Source: Gemmatimonadota bacterium
GTDB taxonomy: Bacteria; Gemmatimonadota; Gemmatimonadetes; Longimicrobiales; Gaopeijiaceae
Assembly: GCA_022560615.1 (NCBI GenBank)
Contig: JADFSR010000017.1
Coordinates: 25,906 to 89,905 of the forward strand
Length of the DNA: 64,000 nt
Reading direction: 5' to 3'
Shown here: positions 34,324-43,795 of the stretch, piece after piece
Numbering within the stretch: position 1 is the stretch's first letter
How the letters are laid out: each line of letters opens with the position of its first letter
Position numbers and translations under genes: made by a program
Notes under the pieces: generated by a model
The model's database searches: none
What the model was told of the DNA's origin: nothing
What the model saw: the letters and a program-made list of their open reading frames with translations, nothing else

Positions 34324-35325
34324 GTGAGCACCTCTGACCTTCCCCCCGCGTTGGCCCGCGCTTCGGGCGGCGTGTTCTACTTGCACGGCGAGGACCTCTT
34401 CAGCAAAGAGGAGGCTGTCCAGGCGCTGATCGGAGCTCACCTCGACGAGGCGACGCGCGATTTCAACCTCGATGCCTTGCTAGGGACCGAGGTCGATGCG
34501 GAGACGATGGCGTCGGTCCTTGCGACTCCGCCCATGATGGCCGAATGGAGGGTCGTCGTAATCCGGGATGTCGAGGGTCTGGCCGGTAGCAAGCACGCCC
34601 GCGAAGCGCTTCTCGAGGTCGTCGCGAAGCCGCCACCGGGGTTGGCCCTGATCTTGAGCTGCACGGTTCCTCAGGGCTCGAAGGCGAAGTTCTACCGAGA
34701 CCTGGCGAAGGCGGCACAGTCGGTGGAGTTCAAGGAGTTCACGGAAGCTGACGTGCCAGGGTGGATCATGGAGCGCGCCAAGGAGGCGCATGCGGTCGAC
34801 TTCGACGCCGACGCCGCGCAGGCGCTCGGGGCTGCGATCGGCACCAATCTCGGCGTGCTTTCCCAAGAGGTGATGAAGCTCGCCGCGTTCGTCGGTGACC
34901 GGGGGCGAATATCGGTCGCCGACGTCGAGGCTGTGGGCGGGCGGCTGCCGTCCCAGGACCGATGGCGCTGGTTCGACCTCGTAGGCGAGCGGCGTTTTCC
35001 CGAGGCGGTGGGCACGCTGGCTGTGCTGATGGGCCAGGGGGAGTCGGGTGTGAGCCTCGTCATCGGCCTGACCACGCAGTTCCTCAGACTCGGCATCGCG
35101 GCCGAGAGTGGCACCCGCGAACTCGAGGCGGTACTGCCTCCCCATCAGAAGTGGTTGGCGAAGACGGTCGCCCGGCAGGCGAAGCAATGGCCGCGCCACG
35201 AGATCGACGCTGCGCTCGAGGGCCTTCTGCGCGCGGATCGACTGCTCAAAGCGAGTCCCCACACGGACGAGCACTTCGTTGAGGAGTGGCTACTCGCCAC
35301 AATGGTGCGGGCAACGGCGGCGTGA
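34324..35325 (+). CDS. holA: DNA polymerase III, delta subunit
   Basis: A 333-residue clamp-loader subunit that opens the beta clamp. The family start is visible (FYLHGEDLFSKEEAVQALIG), with the N-terminal AAA-like region (MAEWRVVVIRDVEGLAG) lacking a working Walker A, as expected for delta. The C-terminal helical collar contains WFDLVGERRFPEAVGTLAVL. GTG start. The stop overlaps the next gene's GTG by four bases. Confidence 0.9.
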   Translation: MSTSDLPPALARASGGVFYLHGEDLFSKEEAVQALIGAHLDEATRDFNLDALLGTEVDAETMASVLATPPMMAEWRVVVIRDVEGLAGSKHAREALLEVVAKPPPGLALILSCTVPQGSKAKFYRDLAKAAQSVEFKEFTEADVPGWIMERAKEAHAVDFDADAAQALGAAIGTNLGVLSQEVMKLAAFVGDRGRISVADVEAVGGRLPSQDRWRWFDLVGERRFPEAVGTLAVLMGQGESGVSLVIGLTTQFLRLGIAAESGTRELEAVLPPHQKWLAKTVARQAKQWPRHEIDAALEGLLRADRLLKASPHTDEHFVEEWLLATMVRATAA

Positions 35326-36170
35326 GCGCTCTGAACCCTACTCAAGTCGTCGTGCTCCTGGCGCTGATGAGTCTGGCGTCGCCCTGCTGGCTCCCGGCCC
35401 AGGAGCGCTCGCTCAGGCAAGTGGAGCGGTTGGCGAGCAACGGTCGCGCTGAAGAGGCCCGCGCGATGCTGCTCGAGTGGTGGGAAACCGACCGTTCCGA
35501 CGCCGGTCGCGGGGATCTTCAGCTCGGTCTGTGGCTCCGAGGGCGGCTTACCGTCGATCCGGGGCAGGCCGCACGCGACTTCCGGCAGCTCGTCATCGAG
35601 TATCCGGGTGGGCCGTACGCCGACCTGGCACTCTTTCGGCTGGCCCAGGCCGCGCACGCCCAGGGCGACCGGGAGCGAGCCCGCAGCTACATGACGTCCC
35701 TGACGCGGGACCATCCGGGCTCGCCAGTGCGCGAGCAGGCCGAGGCGTGGATGGCCCGGGCCTCGACCGCCGGCCCGCCGCCCGTTCTCGAGCGGGTCGA
35801 GGCCGAAGAAAGCGAGGACCAGCAAACGGCGGATCCACCCCCCGAGGAGTCGATCGCCGACCCTACTCCAGCGGTCCCACCTCCTTCACCGGACTCGGCG
35901 GCGCCTGCCCTCACTTCCGACGGCCGCTATGCCGTTCAGTTGGGCGCGTTCTTGGACGAATCCCGGGCTGCGGCGCTGTTCGAGCGCGCTACAGAAGCGG
36001 GTCTGGACGTGCGCTTGGTGCGCGTGGAAGGTAGCCGTCTGATGCATGTGCGCGTTGGACGATTCGACTCATCGGCCCAGGCGAGTGTCTCTTTCCAAAG
36101 CGTGACGGCTCTAGGCTTTACCGCCGCGGTCGTACGCGACGCACGAAACGAGGAGCCCGTCCGGGGATGA
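35322..36170 (+). CDS. Exported SPOR-domain protein with TPR-like region
   Basis: A 282-residue envelope protein. A signal peptide (VVLLALMSLASPCWLPAQ) precedes helical TPR-like repeats (residues about 25-150; YADLALFRLAQAAHAQGDRE). A Pro/Glu-rich linker follows, then a C-terminal SPOR domain (YAVQLGAFLDESRAAALFER, with RLMHVRVGRF). SPOR domains bind denuded glycan strands of septal peptidoglycan. The GTG at 35322 is chosen for its GTGA overlap with holA. The gene organisation is ordinary for the phylum, but the exact role in division or cell-wall upkeep is unknown. Confidence 0.85.
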   Translation: MSALNPTQVVVLLALMSLASPCWLPAQERSLRQVERLASNGRAEEARAMLLEWWETDRSDAGRGDLQLGLWLRGRLTVDPGQAARDFRQLVIEYPGGPYADLALFRLAQAAHAQGDRERARSYMTSLTRDHPGSPVREQAEAWMARASTAGPPPVLERVEAEESEDQQTADPPPEESIADPTPAVPPPSPDSAAPALTSDGRYAVQLGAFLDESRAAALFERATEAGLDVRLVRVEGSRLMHVRVGRFDSSAQASVSFQSVTALGFTAAVVRDARNEEPVRG

Positions 36171-36227
36171 AGAGGCGCCTCTTCCTTGTCGCGTTCGCGT
36201 ACAGCGTGGGCGTGATCTAGAGGACTC

Positions 36228-37286
36228 TTGCGGGCCATCGTCAAGAAGCGGATCCGCTCGACGGCCCGCTTCGTCGCGGCCGGTGTCGTGATCGGTGCCA
36301 TCGTGGGCCTTCTCATCCATCAGATCGAGGGTGGCGTGCTCCTCCCGCACGTGTCGCGAGGGGTTGCGATCGGAATACTGATCGGCTCTCTCATGGGGAT
36401 CGGAGAGGAGTGGGTCTTCGTGGGCAGGATGCGCTGGCGCCATTACGTGTGGGTGACGGCGCTGCGCGTCGCACTCTACACCGGAGTCATCGTCGTAGCG
36501 CTCGTTCTCGTAAACGGAGCCTCGACGGCCCTCACCTCCGACGCGGATCTGCTCGCCGCCCTGGAATCCTACGTCAGGGGCGAAACGATGGCGCGAGATC
36601 TCGTCCTGGCAGCCGTGATGGCTGTTCTCGGGACGGCGTTCCTGGAGATCCGGCACCTCCACAATCCGGGGGACATCTTCAACTTCTTGCTCGGGCGGTA
36701 CCGGTTCCCCGTGGAGGAGAGCCGCATCTTCCTGTTCGCGGACCTCGCGGACTCGACCTCGATCGCAGAGCGCCTCGGCGACATCAAGTACAGCCGCTTC
36801 ATCGGTGATTGCTACAGAGACGTGGCGGAAGCGATCCTCGCGTGGCGCGGGCAGGTGTATCAGTACGTCGGCGACGAGGTGGTGATCAGTTGGCCTCTGG
36901 AGAAGGGCTTGGCGGACGCGGCGTGCGTCCAGTGCTTCTTCGCGATGACCGAGCTGCTGGCGTCGACCCGAGCTCGGTACGAGGAGATCTATGGAGTGAC
37001 ACCCCGCTTCCGCGCAGGACTGCACGGCGGGTCGGTGGTCGTGACGTGGGTGGGGCTCGCCAAGACCGAGCTCGCGTTCCACGGCGATGCCCTCAATGCG
37101 ACCTCGCGCATACAAGGCCTCTGCAAGGAGCGCGGCGAGTCGTGCATCGTCTCGGCTACTCTGATGGACAGCTTGACGCTTCCGAGCCACCTCCGCGCCC
37201 GATCTCTCGGTATGGCAGGCCTGCGCGGGAAAAGCGCATCGATGGAGCTATTCGCGATCGACCGAGCGGCCGGGGGCGCTGATTGA
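36228..37286 (+). CDS. Membrane-anchored class III adenylate/guanylate cyclase
   Basis: A 352-residue protein. Residues 1-150 hold four hydrophobic segments (for example VAAGVVIGAIVGLLIHQIEG and LVLAAVMAVLGTAFLEI). Residues about 165-345 are a class III cyclase domain with the two metal aspartates (FADLADSTSIAE and YVGDEVVISW) and the ATP-orienting LAKTELAFHGDALNATSRIQ. It should make cAMP or cGMP at the membrane in response to an unknown signal. The TTG at 36228 is the best start, with GAGG just before; no earlier ATG fits. Confidence 0.88.
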   Translation: MRAIVKKRIRSTARFVAAGVVIGAIVGLLIHQIEGGVLLPHVSRGVAIGILIGSLMGIGEEWVFVGRMRWRHYVWVTALRVALYTGVIVVALVLVNGASTALTSDADLLAALESYVRGETMARDLVLAAVMAVLGTAFLEIRHLHNPGDIFNFLLGRYRFPVEESRIFLFADLADSTSIAERLGDIKYSRFIGDCYRDVAEAILAWRGQVYQYVGDEVVISWPLEKGLADAACVQCFFAMTELLASTRARYEEIYGVTPRFRAGLHGGSVVVTWVGLAKTELAFHGDALNATSRIQGLCKERGESCIVSATLMDSLTLPSHLRARSLGMAGLRGKSASMELFAIDRAAGGAD

Positions 37287-37316
37287 GCCCCGGGCGACTC
37301 CAGTCTACCTTGACAC

Positions 37317-39935
37317 ATGGTCGAAGACGACACTCCTCTCATGCAGCAATGGCGGGCAGCAAAGTCCCGTCACCCTGACTCCCTCCTCTTCATGCGCGTG
37401 GGGGACTTCTATGAACTCTTCCACGGCGATGCGGAGGAGGGCGCGCGTCTCTTGGGACTCACCCTCACGTCCCGAAACAATGGGGCGGCGGCCAGGGTCC
37501 CGCTGGCTGGCGTGCCGGTCAAGGCGCTCGATGGCTATCTGTCGAAGCTGGTCCGACTCGGTCGCCGAGTAGCGATCTGCGACCAGGTCGAGGACCCCGC
37601 GCTCGCGACGGGCATCGTGAAGCGCGAGGTCACGGAGACGGTGACGCCCGGCACCGTGCTCGCGGACGATCTGCTTACCGAGCGGAGAAACAACTTTCTC
37701 GTGGCGCTCGTGAGGCCGTCGGCCGACGTCTTTGCGCTTGCGGCACTCGATGTGTCCACCGGCGAACTCACGGCGCAGATGGTACCGGCGGAGGAGCTGC
37801 GCGCGGAGTTGGGTCGAATCGAGCCGTCAGAACTGCTCCTGCCTCGCTCACTCGAGGATGCAAAGGAGCTGGATGCCGCCGCTCCAGCGTCCGTCGTGCC
37901 GCGCACCATCCGTGACGACTGGATGTTCGAGGCGGATGTCTCGACGGATGAGCTCCTGCGCGTCTACCGGCTGGAGTCGCTGGACGGGTTCGGTTTCGAG
38001 CCCGACGACCAGCCGCTCATTCGAGCCACCGGCGGGTTGCTCAAGTACCTGAAGGAGATCAGGCCGGCTGGCGTGACCCACCTCCAGCCGCCGCGTATTC
38101 GCCGTCCCGGCAGTGTCATGCTGCTCGATGAAATGACGCGTCGGAATCTCGAGCTGATCGAGCCGCTCCGGGGTGGGGACGAGGGCGGCACCCTGCTCGA
38201 CGTCCTCGACCTCTCCGTGACCGCGATGGGCGGGCGACTTCTCCGGCGCTGGATCCTCGAGCCGCTCGTGGTCGCCGACGAGATCTGGCAGCGGCAGGAC
38301 GCCGTGCGGGACTTCGTGGAACACCCGGAGCTGCGCAACCGCCTGCGGGACGCGCTCTCTGACGTGACGGATCTGGAACGCTTGGCGGGCAAGATCGGCA
38401 CCGGTCGCGTGGCTCCAAGGGACCTGCTTGGACTGAGGCGCTCACTCGAGCGACTTCCCGCGATCCGGGCGCTCGGAGCCGAAGCCGAGGCCGAGATGGT
38501 TGCGGATCTGTGCGGAGAGCTCGATTGCATGGAGGAAGTGCACGACTTGCTCCTGCGGGCGATCTCGGACGACGCGCCGGCGGCGCTGCACGACGGTGGT
38601 GTGATCCGCCAGGGATGGTCCGACGAACTAGACGAGCTGCGCTCCGTCCGTGACGGGGCGCGGGAATTCATCGCCAGTCTTCAGCTCCGTGAGCGAGAGC
38701 GCACCGGCGTCTCCTCGCTCAAAGTCGGCTTCAACAAGGTCTTCGGGTACTACCTGGAAGTGAGCAAGGCGAACACGGCCAAGGTCCCCGACGACTACGT
38801 GCGCAAGCAGACGCTGACCAACGCCGAGCGGTACTTCACGCCCGAGCTGAAGGAGTGGGAGGAGAAGGTCTTCGGAGCGGAGGACCGCATCATCCAGCTC
38901 GAGACCGAACTCTTCGCCGAGGTGCGTTCACGGGTCGGTGGGGCGGTGACCCGACTCCAGGACGGCGGAGCCCGGATCGCCACGGTGGACGTGCTCTCCG
39001 CGCTGGCCGAAGTCGCGACGCGGCGGGGATACGTCCGTCCGATAGTCCACACCGGCTTCGACCTGGCGGTGAGCGGAAGCCGGCACCCGGTGGTCGAGAC
39101 CATGATGCCCCGGGAGGAGTTCATCCCCAACGATCTGGTACTGACGGAAGAGGGCTGGATCATCGTGCTCACGGGACCCAACATGGCGGGCAAGAGCACC
39201 GTGCTGCGCCAGATCGGGCTGATCCAGCTGCTCGCCCAGATCGGATCGTTCGTGCCGGCCGATGCGGCCAAGCTGCCGATCACTGATCGGATCTTTACGC
39301 GTGTCGGCGCTTCGGACAACCTCGCCCGCGGGCAATCGACCTTCATGGTCGAGATGAGCGAGACCGCGGCGATCATGCACGGTGCCACGGACCGTAGCCT
39401 CGTATTGCTCGACGAGATCGGCAGGGGAACCTCGACCTACGACGGGGTCTCGATCGCGTGGTCGGTCACCGAGCATCTGCACGAGAAGATCGGAGCCAAA
39501 ACGATCTTCGCGACGCACTACCACGAGCTCACGCAACTCGGCGATCTATTGCCTGGTGTGAAGAACATGAACGTCTCGGTCCGGGAGGTCGGAGACGACA
39601 TCGTGTTCTTGCGGCGCCTCATGGACGGAGGGGCCGATCGCTCCTATGGGATCCAGGTCGCTCGGCTCGCGGGACTCCCGGACCGGGTCGTCGCCCGCGC
39701 GCGGGAACTTCTCGAAGAGTTGGAGGGAACACATACGGGTGGCGGGGAGGGTCTCGGCCGGCACGGCGTGCACGGGCCCGGCTCCGAGGCTGCGCTCGAT
39801 CAACTGTCGATGTTCCGGATGGAGCACCCTCTCGTACGTCGCCTGTGCGCCTTGGATCCGGACAACCTGACTCCGAAGGAAGCTCTCGCACTCCTCTACG
39901 AACTGAGGAAGTCCGCGACAGGCGGTGACGATTGA
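37317..39935 (+). CDS. mutS: DNA mismatch repair protein MutS
   Basis: An 872-residue mismatch sensor ATPase. The mismatch-binding Phe-x-Glu is in RVGDFYELFHGD. The lever and clamp domains carry KVGFNKVFGYYLEVSKAN. The ATPase has Walker A GPNMAGKST, Walker B LVLLDEIGRGTSTYDG and the ATHYHELTQL motif. The C-terminal tail keeps the usual PKEALALLYEL ending. Length and order are normal. No mutL is in the window. Confidence 0.97.
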   Translation: MVEDDTPLMQQWRAAKSRHPDSLLFMRVGDFYELFHGDAEEGARLLGLTLTSRNNGAAARVPLAGVPVKALDGYLSKLVRLGRRVAICDQVEDPALATGIVKREVTETVTPGTVLADDLLTERRNNFLVALVRPSADVFALAALDVSTGELTAQMVPAEELRAELGRIEPSELLLPRSLEDAKELDAAAPASVVPRTIRDDWMFEADVSTDELLRVYRLESLDGFGFEPDDQPLIRATGGLLKYLKEIRPAGVTHLQPPRIRRPGSVMLLDEMTRRNLELIEPLRGGDEGGTLLDVLDLSVTAMGGRLLRRWILEPLVVADEIWQRQDAVRDFVEHPELRNRLRDALSDVTDLERLAGKIGTGRVAPRDLLGLRRSLERLPAIRALGAEAEAEMVADLCGELDCMEEVHDLLLRAISDDAPAALHDGGVIRQGWSDELDELRSVRDGAREFIASLQLRERERTGVSSLKVGFNKVFGYYLEVSKANTAKVPDDYVRKQTLTNAERYFTPELKEWEEKVFGAEDRIIQLETELFAEVRSRVGGAVTRLQDGGARIATVDVLSALAEVATRRGYVRPIVHTGFDLAVSGSRHPVVETMMPREEFIPNDLVLTEEGWIIVLTGPNMAGKSTVLRQIGLIQLLAQIGSFVPADAAKLPITDRIFTRVGASDNLARGQSTFMVEMSETAAIMHGATDRSLVLLDEIGRGTSTYDGVSIAWSVTEHLHEKIGAKTIFATHYHELTQLGDLLPGVKNMNVSVREVGDDIVFLRRLMDGGADRSYGIQVARLAGLPDRVVARARELLEELEGTHTGGGEGLGRHGVHGPGSEAALDQLSMFRMEHPLVRRLCALDPDNLTPKEALALLYELRKSATGGDD

Positions 39936-40357
39936 AGCGAAATCACGACTCTTGCTCGCACGATTCCGGAGGGAGCCTCTTCGCGCGGGGCGCCGTAGCC
40001 GCCGCGCTGGTGGTGGGCCTCGCATGCGGAGGCGAAGGCGAGATTGAGCTGCCGACGCCGCTGTACGGGGACGTGCCCATCGACTATCCGATCCAGCTTT
40101 GGGATCAGGACATGGAAGGACAGACGCTGCTACGGGTACGCGTCTCGGACACGGGCGCGGTGGACTCGGTCGAGGTTGTGGGGTCGTCGGGATACGAGGC
40201 CTTCGACTCCGCCGCGGTCGCCGGGGCCCGCGACCTGCGCTTCAGCCCCGCGCGCCGAGACGGTGAACGCATCGAGGTCTGGGCGACCGTGCCGGTTCGT
40301 TTCTCGAAGCGCCCCAGACCCGATACGGCACGCGTCTTGCCACTACCGCACGCATGA
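39932..40357 (+). CDS. TonB C-terminal-like lipoprotein
   Basis: A 141-residue protein whose TTG start overlaps the mutS stop by four bases. A hydrophobic stretch with a lipobox-like VVGLACGG near residue 33 suggests lipid anchoring. The rest matches the TonB/TolA C-terminal fold: GQTLLRVRVSDTGAVDSVEV, SSGYEAFDSAAVAGARDLRF and a final strand IEVWATVPVRF. It lacks the long Pro-rich spacer of a true TonB, so it could be an accessory or periplasmic TonB-like domain. Confidence 0.75.
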   Translation: MKRNHDSCSHDSGGSLFARGAVAAALVVGLACGGEGEIELPTPLYGDVPIDYPIQLWDQDMEGQTLLRVRVSDTGAVDSVEVVGSSGYEAFDSAAVAGARDLRFSPARRDGERIEVWATVPVRFSKRPRPDTARVLPLPHA

Positions 40358-40386
40358 GCGCGCGCCGCCATCTCGTCAATCACTGA

Positions 40387-41772
40387 ATGTCCGAACGACA
40401 CCGAGAGCCGTACGACTCCGTCCTCGACCTGATCGGTTGGACGCCGATGGTCCGACTCTCGTCGGTCACCGATGGAGCGCGCACTCCCCTGTACGCGAAG
40501 TGCGAGTTCATGAACCCCGGCGGCTCGATCAAGGACCGGATTGGACTCGCGATGTTGGAGGCCGCGGAGCGGGACGGGTCCCTCAAGCCCGGCGGCACGA
40601 TCGTTGAGGCGACCGGGGGGAACACGGGCCTCGCGCTTGCGATGGCCGCGTCGCTCAAGGGGTATCGCTGTATCTGCACGATGCCGGACAAGATGAGCGG
40701 TGAGAAGGTCAAGCTGCTGAGGGCCTTCGGCGCGGAAGTAATCATCACGCCGACCGCGGTCCCGCCCGACCATCCGGACCACTACCTGCAGAAGGCGCGC
40801 TCGATCACGGCGGAGACGCCGGGCGCGGTGATGGCGGATCAGTTCTACAACCAAGCGAATCCCGATGCGCATTACGACACGACCGGCCGAGAGATATGGG
40901 AGCAGAGCGGAGGGCGCGTGACCCACTTCGTCGCCTCCGCTGGTACCGGTGGCACGATCAGCGGTGTGGGCCGCTACCTCAAGGAAAAGAATTCGTCCGT
41001 GAGGATCGTCGGGATCGATCCGGAGGGTTCGATGATCGCTCCCTTCTTCAACACGGGAGAGGAGGTCGAGGGACACCCGTACAAGCTCGAGGGTGTCGGG
41101 AACGACAAGATCCCGGGTGCGCTCGACCTCGACATCATCGACGAGTATCGGACCGGGGAGGACGGTGACGCGTTCCGGATGGCACGGCGCCTGACCCGAG
41201 AGGAGGGGCTGTTCGCGGGCGGCTCCTCCGGATTGGTGGTGCATGGTGCGATCCAGATCGCGAAGGAGCTGGACGATCCGGAGGCCTTCGTGGTCACGCT
41301 CCTGCCTGACTGGGGAGAGCGCTACCTCAGCAAGGCGTACGACGACGACTGGATGCGCGACAACGGCTTCCTGCAACGGCCTCGGCGCTCGACCGTCGGG
41401 GAGTTGGTGCGCGCGAAGGAGGGAGATGTGCCGGAGCTCATCATCGTCGAGCCCACTACTTCGGTCCGGATCGGCCTCTCCACGATCACCGCGCATGACA
41501 TCGGGCAGCTCCCGATCGTGCTCGATGGCGAGTGCGTGGGCTCGGTCACCGAGACCCGGTTGATGGCCCAGGTGATCGAAGACCCATCGCTGCTCGACAA
41601 GCCGGTTGAGACCGTCATGGGCGCTCCCTTCCCGGTCGTGGATGGCCATGTCGACTCTGCGGAGATTCGAAGTCTGCTCACTCGCGAGAACGCGGCGTGC
41701 CTCGTCCGCGAGAACGGGTCCCTCACTGGGATCATCACGCGCTACGACGTCATCCGTGCCCTGACCGCATGA
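40387..41772 (+). CDS. Cystathionine beta-synthase-like enzyme with CBS domain pair
   Basis: A 461-residue fold-type II PLP enzyme. The PLP lysine is in NPGGSIKDR, the substrate/phosphate loop in ATGGNTGLAL, and the PLP phosphate loop in SAGTGGTISGVGRYL. Residues about 345-461 are two CBS motifs (ITAHDIGQLPIVLDGECVGS, then ENAACLVRENGSLTGIITRY), as in eukaryotic CBS, where they bind adenosyl ligands. It would make cystathionine or cysteine. The stop overlaps the ddl start (ATGA). Confidence 0.87.
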   Translation: MSERHREPYDSVLDLIGWTPMVRLSSVTDGARTPLYAKCEFMNPGGSIKDRIGLAMLEAAERDGSLKPGGTIVEATGGNTGLALAMAASLKGYRCICTMPDKMSGEKVKLLRAFGAEVIITPTAVPPDHPDHYLQKARSITAETPGAVMADQFYNQANPDAHYDTTGREIWEQSGGRVTHFVASAGTGGTISGVGRYLKEKNSSVRIVGIDPEGSMIAPFFNTGEEVEGHPYKLEGVGNDKIPGALDLDIIDEYRTGEDGDAFRMARRLTREEGLFAGGSSGLVVHGAIQIAKELDDPEAFVVTLLPDWGERYLSKAYDDDWMRDNGFLQRPRRSTVGELVRAKEGDVPELIIVEPTTSVRIGLSTITAHDIGQLPIVLDGECVGSVTETRLMAQVIEDPSLLDKPVETVMGAPFPVVDGHVDSAEIRSLLTRENAACLVRENGSLTGIITRYDVIRALTA

Positions 41773-42797
41773 GGATCGCCGTCCTGATGGGCGGGACCTC
41801 GGACGAGCGCGAGGTCTCCCTCGCGTCTGGGGCGCAGATCGCGTGCGCGCTGCGAGAGGCAGGTCACGACGTCGTCGCGGTGGACACGGCACACGGACCG
41901 CTAAGCCGAGACGAAGAGACGCGCTTGCTGAGCGGGGGCGTGCACGCGGCGCCACCCGGTGCGAGCGATCTGGCGCGTCTCGATGAGCGCCACACGGTGG
42001 CGCTGACGCGCGACCCGTCACTCCAGGACGTCGACGTCTTCTTCCTGGCGCTTCACGGGGGCTCGGGAGAGGACGGCACCCTCCAGGCGCTGCTCGACGT
42101 CGCTCGCGTGACCTACACGGGTAGCGACCGCCTCGGCTGTTCCTTGGCGATGGACAAGGAGGTTGCCAAGCGTCTCCTACGAGACGCAGGGGTTCCGACC
42201 CCCGATTGGATGACCGGCCAACCTACGGAGGCGCAGGTGGTCGAGGCGCTCGGTCTGCCGGTCATCGTGAAAGCGTCAGGCGGTGGCTCGTCGTTGAGGC
42301 TAGTCCTCGCCCACGACCGCCCCGAGCTCGTCGCGGCCATCGAAGAGAGTCGCGGCTGGGATGACGTGGTGTTATTCGAGCGATATCATTCGGGCCGAGA
42401 GCTGACGGTCGGGGTGTTGGGGGACGAGACTCTACCAGTAGGGGAGATCATTCCCGAGCACGAGATTTTCGACTACGAGTGCAAGTATCAGCCGGGCATG
42501 GCCCAGGAGATCTTCCCGGCTGACATCCCAGAGGCGCTCTCGGAGCGGCTCGGAGTGCTTGCTCTCAGGGCGCACCGCGCGCTGCGCATGCGGGACTACT
42601 CCCGGGTCGACTTCATTGTGGATGGGGACGGTCAGCCCTGGTGCTTGGAAGCGAATGCTCTGCCTGGGATGACCGCGAACAGTCTGCTTCCCAAGGCGGC
42701 GCAGGCCGCTGGTACGGAGTTTCCGGAGTTGTGCGATCGCATCGCTTTGCTAGCGGCCGCAAGAAGAAGGGTCCACAGGAACCTGCCCACTGGGTAG
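41769..42797 (+). CDS. ddl: D-alanine--D-alanine ligase
   Basis: A 342-residue ATP-grasp enzyme joining two D-Ala for peptidoglycan precursors. The N-terminal MGGTSDEREVSLASG holds the D-Ala-binding Glu. LALHGGSGEDGTLQALLD and MDKEVAKRLLRDAGVPTP follow. The ATP lysine is in VIVKASGGGSSLRLV, and the metal-binding ending is ANALPGMTANSLLPKAAQ. The ATG at 41769 overlaps the upstream stop. The glycine loop differs slightly from the usual KPxxxGSSxG but keeps GSS. Confidence 0.92.
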   Translation: MRIAVLMGGTSDEREVSLASGAQIACALREAGHDVVAVDTAHGPLSRDEETRLLSGGVHAAPPGASDLARLDERHTVALTRDPSLQDVDVFFLALHGGSGEDGTLQALLDVARVTYTGSDRLGCSLAMDKEVAKRLLRDAGVPTPDWMTGQPTEAQVVEALGLPVIVKASGGGSSLRLVLAHDRPELVAAIEESRGWDDVVLFERYHSGRELTVGVLGDETLPVGEIIPEHEIFDYECKYQPGMAQEIFPADIPEALSERLGVLALRAHRALRMRDYSRVDFIVDGDGQPWCLEANALPGMTANSLLPKAAQAAGTEFPELCDRIALLAAARRRVHRNLPTG

Positions 42798-42844
42798 GGG
42801 TTTGCATAGATCTCGCTAGACGCACGGACAGTCGAAGAACGAAG

Positions 42845-43690
42845 ATGGCGTATTCAAGCAGAAGCTACGGCTTCAGTTTCATGCTCACCCCGATGGTGAA
42901 GCGCCTCATGATCGCCAATGTGGCGGTTTTCGTCATGACGCTGATCCTCGGGCAGAGCTTCGTTTTCGAGTGGTTCGCCTTCCAGCCCACGCGGATCTTC
43001 TTCCGTCCGTGGGGACCGCTTACATACATGTTCCTTCACGGCGATTTGATGCACCTCGCCGTGAACATGCTCATCCTGTTCTTCTTCGGGCCGCCGCTCG
43101 AGGGACGTTGGGGCGAACGGGAGTTCCTCCGTTTTTACGCGATCTGTGGCCTGGGGGGCGTGGCGCTGAGCTACCTGTTCCTCCCCAACATGGTCATCGG
43201 GGCCTCAGCCGCGATGTACGGGGTCATGCTCGCGTTCGCGATGAACTGGCCGGACGCACCGATCTACGTTTGGGGCATCTTCCCCGTCAAGGCGAAGTAC
43301 CTGGTCGGTTTCTTCTTCGTGCTCAGCTTGCTGAGCGCGTTCCAGAGCTCGAGTGGTAGTGCAGGCGGTGGAGTAGCGCACTTCGCCCATCTCGGCGGCC
43401 TGATCGCCGGCTTCCTCTATTTGAGATCTGACTGGCGTCCGGGTGCGCAGTTGGCCCGCATCAAGAAGGCCGCCACGCGTTCACGTCGGCTCGCGATCGT
43501 GCCTCGGGATGAGAGCGTCGAAGAGCATCCGGGAGTGGAGACCTCAGCGCGCCGACCCCGAGAGGAAGCGGTGCTCTACGAGAAAGTCGACGCCGTCCTC
43601 GACAAGATTTCCGCGACGGGGATGTCGTCGCTCACCCCGGGCGAGCTCAAGCTGCTCGACGAGGTCTCGAAGAGGCACCGCACGAACTAG
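42845..43690 (+). CDS. Rhomboid-family intramembrane serine protease
   Basis: A 281-residue six-helix protease. The L1 loop and first helices carry the WGPLTYMFLHGDLMHLAVNM signature. The catalytic Ser is in VIGASAAMYG, where the Gly after Ser seen in most members is Ala. The catalytic His is in AHFAHLGGLIAGF. A cytoplasmic tail of about 80 residues ends in a helix typical of the phylum (SSLTPGELKLLDEVSKRH). The ATG at 42845 begins the membrane domain. Confidence 0.9.
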   Translation: MAYSSRSYGFSFMLTPMVKRLMIANVAVFVMTLILGQSFVFEWFAFQPTRIFFRPWGPLTYMFLHGDLMHLAVNMLILFFFGPPLEGRWGEREFLRFYAICGLGGVALSYLFLPNMVIGASAAMYGVMLAFAMNWPDAPIYVWGIFPVKAKYLVGFFFVLSLLSAFQSSSGSAGGGVAHFAHLGGLIAGFLYLRSDWRPGAQLARIKKAATRSRRLAIVPRDESVEEHPGVETSARRPREEAVLYEKVDAVLDKISATGMSSLTPGELKLLDEVSKRHRTN

Positions 43691-43795
43691 CCCTGCGCGG
43701 CCCTTGCTTGTCCCCCTTCAGGTCGCTCGCGAGTTTATCGGGCCCGCCCTTCTCGGCGGGTTACGGTATTTCCGATGAGATCCAGAGAGGTCGGC

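Noticed and set aside
40105..42021. 638-residue minus-strand open frame
   Set aside because: It is antisense to the TonB-like, cystathionine beta-synthase-like and ddl genes. Those carry clear motifs; this frame does not.
43743..43760. CCCGCC...GGCGGG hairpin as a terminator after the rhomboid gene
   Set aside because: The stem is only 6 bp and is followed by TTACGGTATTT, not a T-run. Random in such GC-rich DNA.
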